Shown here one piece after another: positions 61,050 to 64,000 of a stretch of 64,000 nucleotides of DNA. The stretch is from the NCBI GenBank assembly GCA_036250195.1, contig JAVHZZ010000005.1, forward strand, positions 130,845,199 to 130,909,198, written 5' to 3'. The position numbers and the translations under genes are program-made. How positions within the stretch are numbered: position 1 is the first letter of the stretch; the number at the start of each line of letters is the position of its first letter. The notes beneath the pieces are model-generated. The model was not told where the DNA came from, searched no databases, and worked only from the letters and a program-made list of their open reading frames with translations. This DNA is from Mixophyes australis (lineage: Eukaryota; Chordata; Amphibia; Anura; Limnodynastidae).

Positions 61050-64000
61050 TTGTTTCCAAGAGAAAGGGAGACAGGAGTGTAAAAAAGCGTTGTTTTTGGA
61101 CGGCAATGAAGAAATGACTGTTTTACGATTTCTCTTGCTCAGAAAGACTTAGAAAGTTGATAATTGTGGGCAATGTTAGAAATGTCATGAGAAACAAGAA
61201 TTATGTAAAAGAATTGATGTAAGTCATTGTTTCCAAGAGAAAGGGAGACCGGAGTGTAAAAAAGCGTTGTTTTTGGACGGCAATGAAGAAATGACTGTTT
61301 TGCGATTTCTCTTGCTCAGAAAGACTTAGAAAGTTGATAATTGTGGGCAATGTTAGAAATGTCATGAGAAACAAGAATTATGTAAAAGGATTGATGTAAG
61401 TCATTGTTTCCAAGAGAAAGAGAGACAGGAGTGTAAAAAAGCGTTGTTTTTGGACGCCAATGAAGAAATGACTGTTTTGCGATTTCTCTTGCTCAGAAAG
61501 ACTTAGAAAGTTGATAATTGTGGGCAATGTTAGAAATGTCATGAGAAACAAGAATTATGTAAAAGAATTGATGTAAGTCATTGTTTCCAAGAGAAAGGGA
61601 GACAGGAGTGTAAAAAAGCGTTGTTTTTGGACAGCAATGAAGAAATGACTATGTTTTGCGATTTCTCCTGCTCAGAAAGACTTATAAAGTTGATAATTGT
61701 GGGCAATGTTAGAAATGTCATGAGAAACAAGAATTATGTAAAAGAATTGATGTAAGTCATTGTTTCCAAGAGAAAGGGAGACCGGAGTGTAAAAAAGCGT
61801 TGTTTTTAGACGGCAATGAAGAAATGACTATGTTTTGCGATTTCTCCTGCTCAGAAAGACTTAGAAAGTTGATAATTGTGGGCAAGGTTAGAAATGTCAT
61901 GAGAAACAAGATTTATGTAAAAGAATTGATGTAAGTCATTGTTTTCAAGAGAAAGGGAGACAGGAGTGTAAAAAAGCGTTGTTTTTGGACGCCAATGAAG
62001 AAATGACTATGTTTTGCGATTTCTCCTGCTCAGAAAGACTTAGAAAGTTGATAATTGTGGGCAATGTAAGAAATGTCATGAGAAACAAGAATTATGTAAA
62101 AGAATTGATGTAAGTCATTGTTTCCAAGAGAAAGGGAGACAGGAGTGTAAAAAAGCGTTGTTTTTGGACGGCAATGAAGAAATGACTATGTTTTGCGATT
62201 TCTCCTGCTCAGAAAGACTTAGAAAGTTGATAATTGTGGGCAATGTTAGAAATGTCATGAGAAACAAGAATTATGTAAAAGAATTGATGTAAGTCATTGT
62301 TTCCAAGAGAAAAGGAGACAGGAGTGTAAAAAAGCGTTGTTTTTGGACGGCAATGAAGAAATGACTATGTTTTGCGATTTCTCCTGCTCAGAAAGACTTA
62401 GAAAGTTGATAATTGTGGGCAATGTAAGAAATGTCATGAGAAACAAGAATTATGCAAAAGAATTGATGTAAGTCATTGTTTCCAAGAGAAAGGGAGACAG
62501 GAGTGTAAAAAAGCGTTGTTTTTGGACGCCAATGAAGAAATGACTGTTTTGCGATTTCTCCTGCTCAGAAAGACTTAGAAAGTTGATAATTGTGGGCAAT
62601 GTTAGAAATGTCATGAGAAACAAGAATTATGTAAAAGAATTGATGTAAGTCATTGTTTCCAAGAGAAAGGGAGACAGGAGTGTAAAAAAGCGTTGTTTTT
62701 GGACGGCAATGAAGAAATGACTGTTTTGCGATTTCTCTTGCTCAGAAAGACTTAGAAAGTTGATAATTGTGGGCAATGTTAGAAATGTCATGAGAAACAA
62801 GAATTATGTAAAAGAATTGATGTAAGTCATTGTTTCCAAGAGAAAGGGAGACAGGAGTGTAAAAAAGCGTTGTTTTTGGACAGCAATGAAGAAATGACTA
62901 TGTTTTGCGATTTCTCCTGCTCAGAAAGACTTATAAAGTTGATAATTGTGGGCAATGTTAGAAATGTCATGAGAAACAAGAATTATGTAAAAGAATTGAT
63001 GTAAGTCATTGTTTCCAAGAGAAAGGGAGACCGGAGTGTAAAAAAGCGTTGTTTTTAGACGGTTATGAAGAAATGACTGTTTTGCGATTTCTCTTGCTCA
63101 GAAAGACTTAGAAAGTTGATAATTGTGGGCAATGTTAGAAATGTCATGAGAAACAAGAATTATGTAAAAGAATTGATGTAAGTCATTGTTTCCAAGAGAA
63201 AGGGAGACAGGAGTGTAAAAAAGCGTTGTTTTTGGACGGCAATGAAGAAATGACTTTGTTTTGCGATTTCTCCTGCTCAGAAAGACTTAGAAAGTTGATA
63301 ATTGTGGGCAATGTTAGAAATTTCATGAGAAACAAGATTTATGTAAAAGAATTGATGTAAGTCATTGTTTCCAAGAGAAAGGAAGACAGGAGTGTAAAAA
63401 AGCGTTGTTTTTGGACGCCAATGAAGAAATGACTATGTTTTGCGATTTCTCCTGCTCAGAAAGACTTAGAAAGTTGATAATTGTGGGCAATGTAAGAAAT
63501 GTCATGAGAAACAAGAATTATGTAAAAGAATTGATGTAAGTCATTGTTTCCAAGAGAAAGGGAGACAGGAGTGTAAAAAAGCGTTGTTTTTGGACGGCAA
63601 TGAAGAAATGACTATGTTTTGCGATTTCTCCTGCTCAGAAAGACTTAGAAAGTTGATAATTGTGGGCAATGTAAGAAATGTCATGAGAAACAATAATTAT
63701 GTAAAAGAATTGATGTAAGTCATTGTTTCCAAGAGAAAGGGAGACAGGAGTGTAAAAAAGCGTTGTTTTTGAACGGCAATGAAGACATGACTATGTTTTG
63801 CGATTTCTCCTGCTCAGAAAGACTTAGAAAGTTGATAATTGTGGGCAATGTTAGAAATGTCATGAGAAACAAGAATTATGTAAAAGAATTGATGTAAGTC
63901 ATTGTTTCCAAGAGAAAGGGAGACAGGAGTGTAAAAAAGCGTTGTTTTTGGACGGCAATGAAGAAATGACTATGTTTTGCGATTTCTCCTGCTCAGAAAG
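61050..64000 (+). repeat. Large HOR block, copy B, part 2, cut by window end
   Basis: V, a C24 177-mer, L S B, Ca (GTTTTCAAG), a plain monomer, J, two 177-mers, S, T' (GGTTATG), F (GACTTTG), Ca (AAAGGAAGAC), N, A2 (GAAGACATG) and a partial monomer. Every rare mark lies 13023 bp after its counterpart at 48027-50977. Relative to copy A, 1250 bp (A3 Ca R G2 C7 H Q) are missing at the join near 61022. Confidence 0.92.

Larger units (their letters stand above)
1..64000 (+). repeat. Satellite DNA array, 179/177-bp monomer, about 358 tandem copies
   Basis: The whole window is a head-to-tail tandem array in a single orientation. Monomers start at TTGTTTCCAAG (1, 180, 357, 536, 715, 892 and so on) and the last is cut by the window end at 63902-64000. 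Steps are 179 or 177 bp, with a few of 176, 178, 180, 181 or 182. Any two monomers differ at only a handful of positions, and the same differences recur (positions 24, 39, 49, 50, 53-55, 59, 71-72, 78, 88, 101, 105, 127, 130, 137, 151, 153, 158, 168, 173). No flanking unique DNA is present, so neither edge of the array is seen. The monomer length is close to one nucleosome repeat, as in many centromeric satellites; a centromere role is inference. I do not recognise the family. Confidence 0.98.

Noticed and set aside
1..64000. CRISPR array
   Set aside because: The whole 179-bp unit is repeated with no unique spacers, and the unit is far longer than CRISPR repeats. No cas genes are seen.
1..64000. 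CENP-B box (NTTCGNNNNANNCGGGN)
   Set aside because: TTCG is absent from the consensus. The one TTCGGACGG instance near 54846 is a private mutation and does not fit the remainder of the box.
1..64000. Transposon or retroelement insertion, rRNA, tRNA or telomere repeats
   Set aside because: No interval departs from the monomer by more than a few bases, so there is no room for an inserted element or RNA gene, and no short telomere-type repeat is seen.

Overview
This window is one uninterrupted head-to-tail satellite DNA array. From base 1 to base 64000 I see only a single AT-rich monomer, repeated about 358 times in one orientation. There is no unique sequence, mobile element, RNA gene or supportable protein gene. 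The monomer is 179 bp, with 177-bp and rarer 176, 178, 180, 181 and 182-bp forms. Counting from TTG of TTGTTTCC as position 1, a typical 179-mer has 66 A, 18 C, 45 G and 50 T: 35% GC, about 62% purine on the + strand, GC skew about +0.43. A nucleosome-sized monomer with layered higher-order repeats (HORs) points to a eukaryotic centromeric, pericentromeric or other heterochromatic block. I do not recognise the family and cannot name the species.

Monomer codes, by diagnostic bases. S = A53,T105. T = C24,A49, 177 bp, T101 (T' has C101; Tg has G24). F = T137,T153. Ct/Ca/Cc = C54 with T130 / with A130 / with C24 and A130. C7 = C54 in a 177-mer. K = C24,A49,A59, 177 bp. N = T151. A1/A2 = A50 with T88 or C88; A' = A50,A53,C158; A3 = A50,A55,C173. 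R = C24,A49,A130, 179 bp. G = T55 with a local duplication, 181 bp (G2 also has a GCGTATTT change; G' lacks the duplication). E = A39, 177 bp. P = C24,T130, 179 bp. H = 176 bp with ATCG. Q = C24,C54,T88,T130. V = A78, 177 bp. L = A18,C54, 177 bp. B = A49,G127. J = A17. U = T88,T130, 179 bp. W = G168,C173.

Layout. 1-22672 is built from three modules: a 7-mer (F Ct K F Ca N A, 1251 bp), a 5-mer (K F Ca N A, 893 bp) and an 11-mer (Ca R G C7 E S T Cc P S T, 1963 bp). 22673-43200 mixes H/Q/V/L modules with a 26-monomer, 4648-bp tandem duplication (26950-36245) and a sixth 7-mer copy (38209-39459). 43201-50878 is one large block; most of it recurs at 57653-64000 at offsets of 14631, 14273 and then 13023 bp, the shifts marking internal gains or losses of monomers. 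50879-57652 carries more private substitutions.

No genes work together here. The biology is structural: an array evolving by unequal crossover, local slippage and conversion between monomer variants. The open frames in it (up to 80 codons) are by-products of the repeat; several open with TTG. Monomer typing was done by eye. Offsets were checked on several shared rare variants each, but I did not do a base-by-base alignment of all copies.
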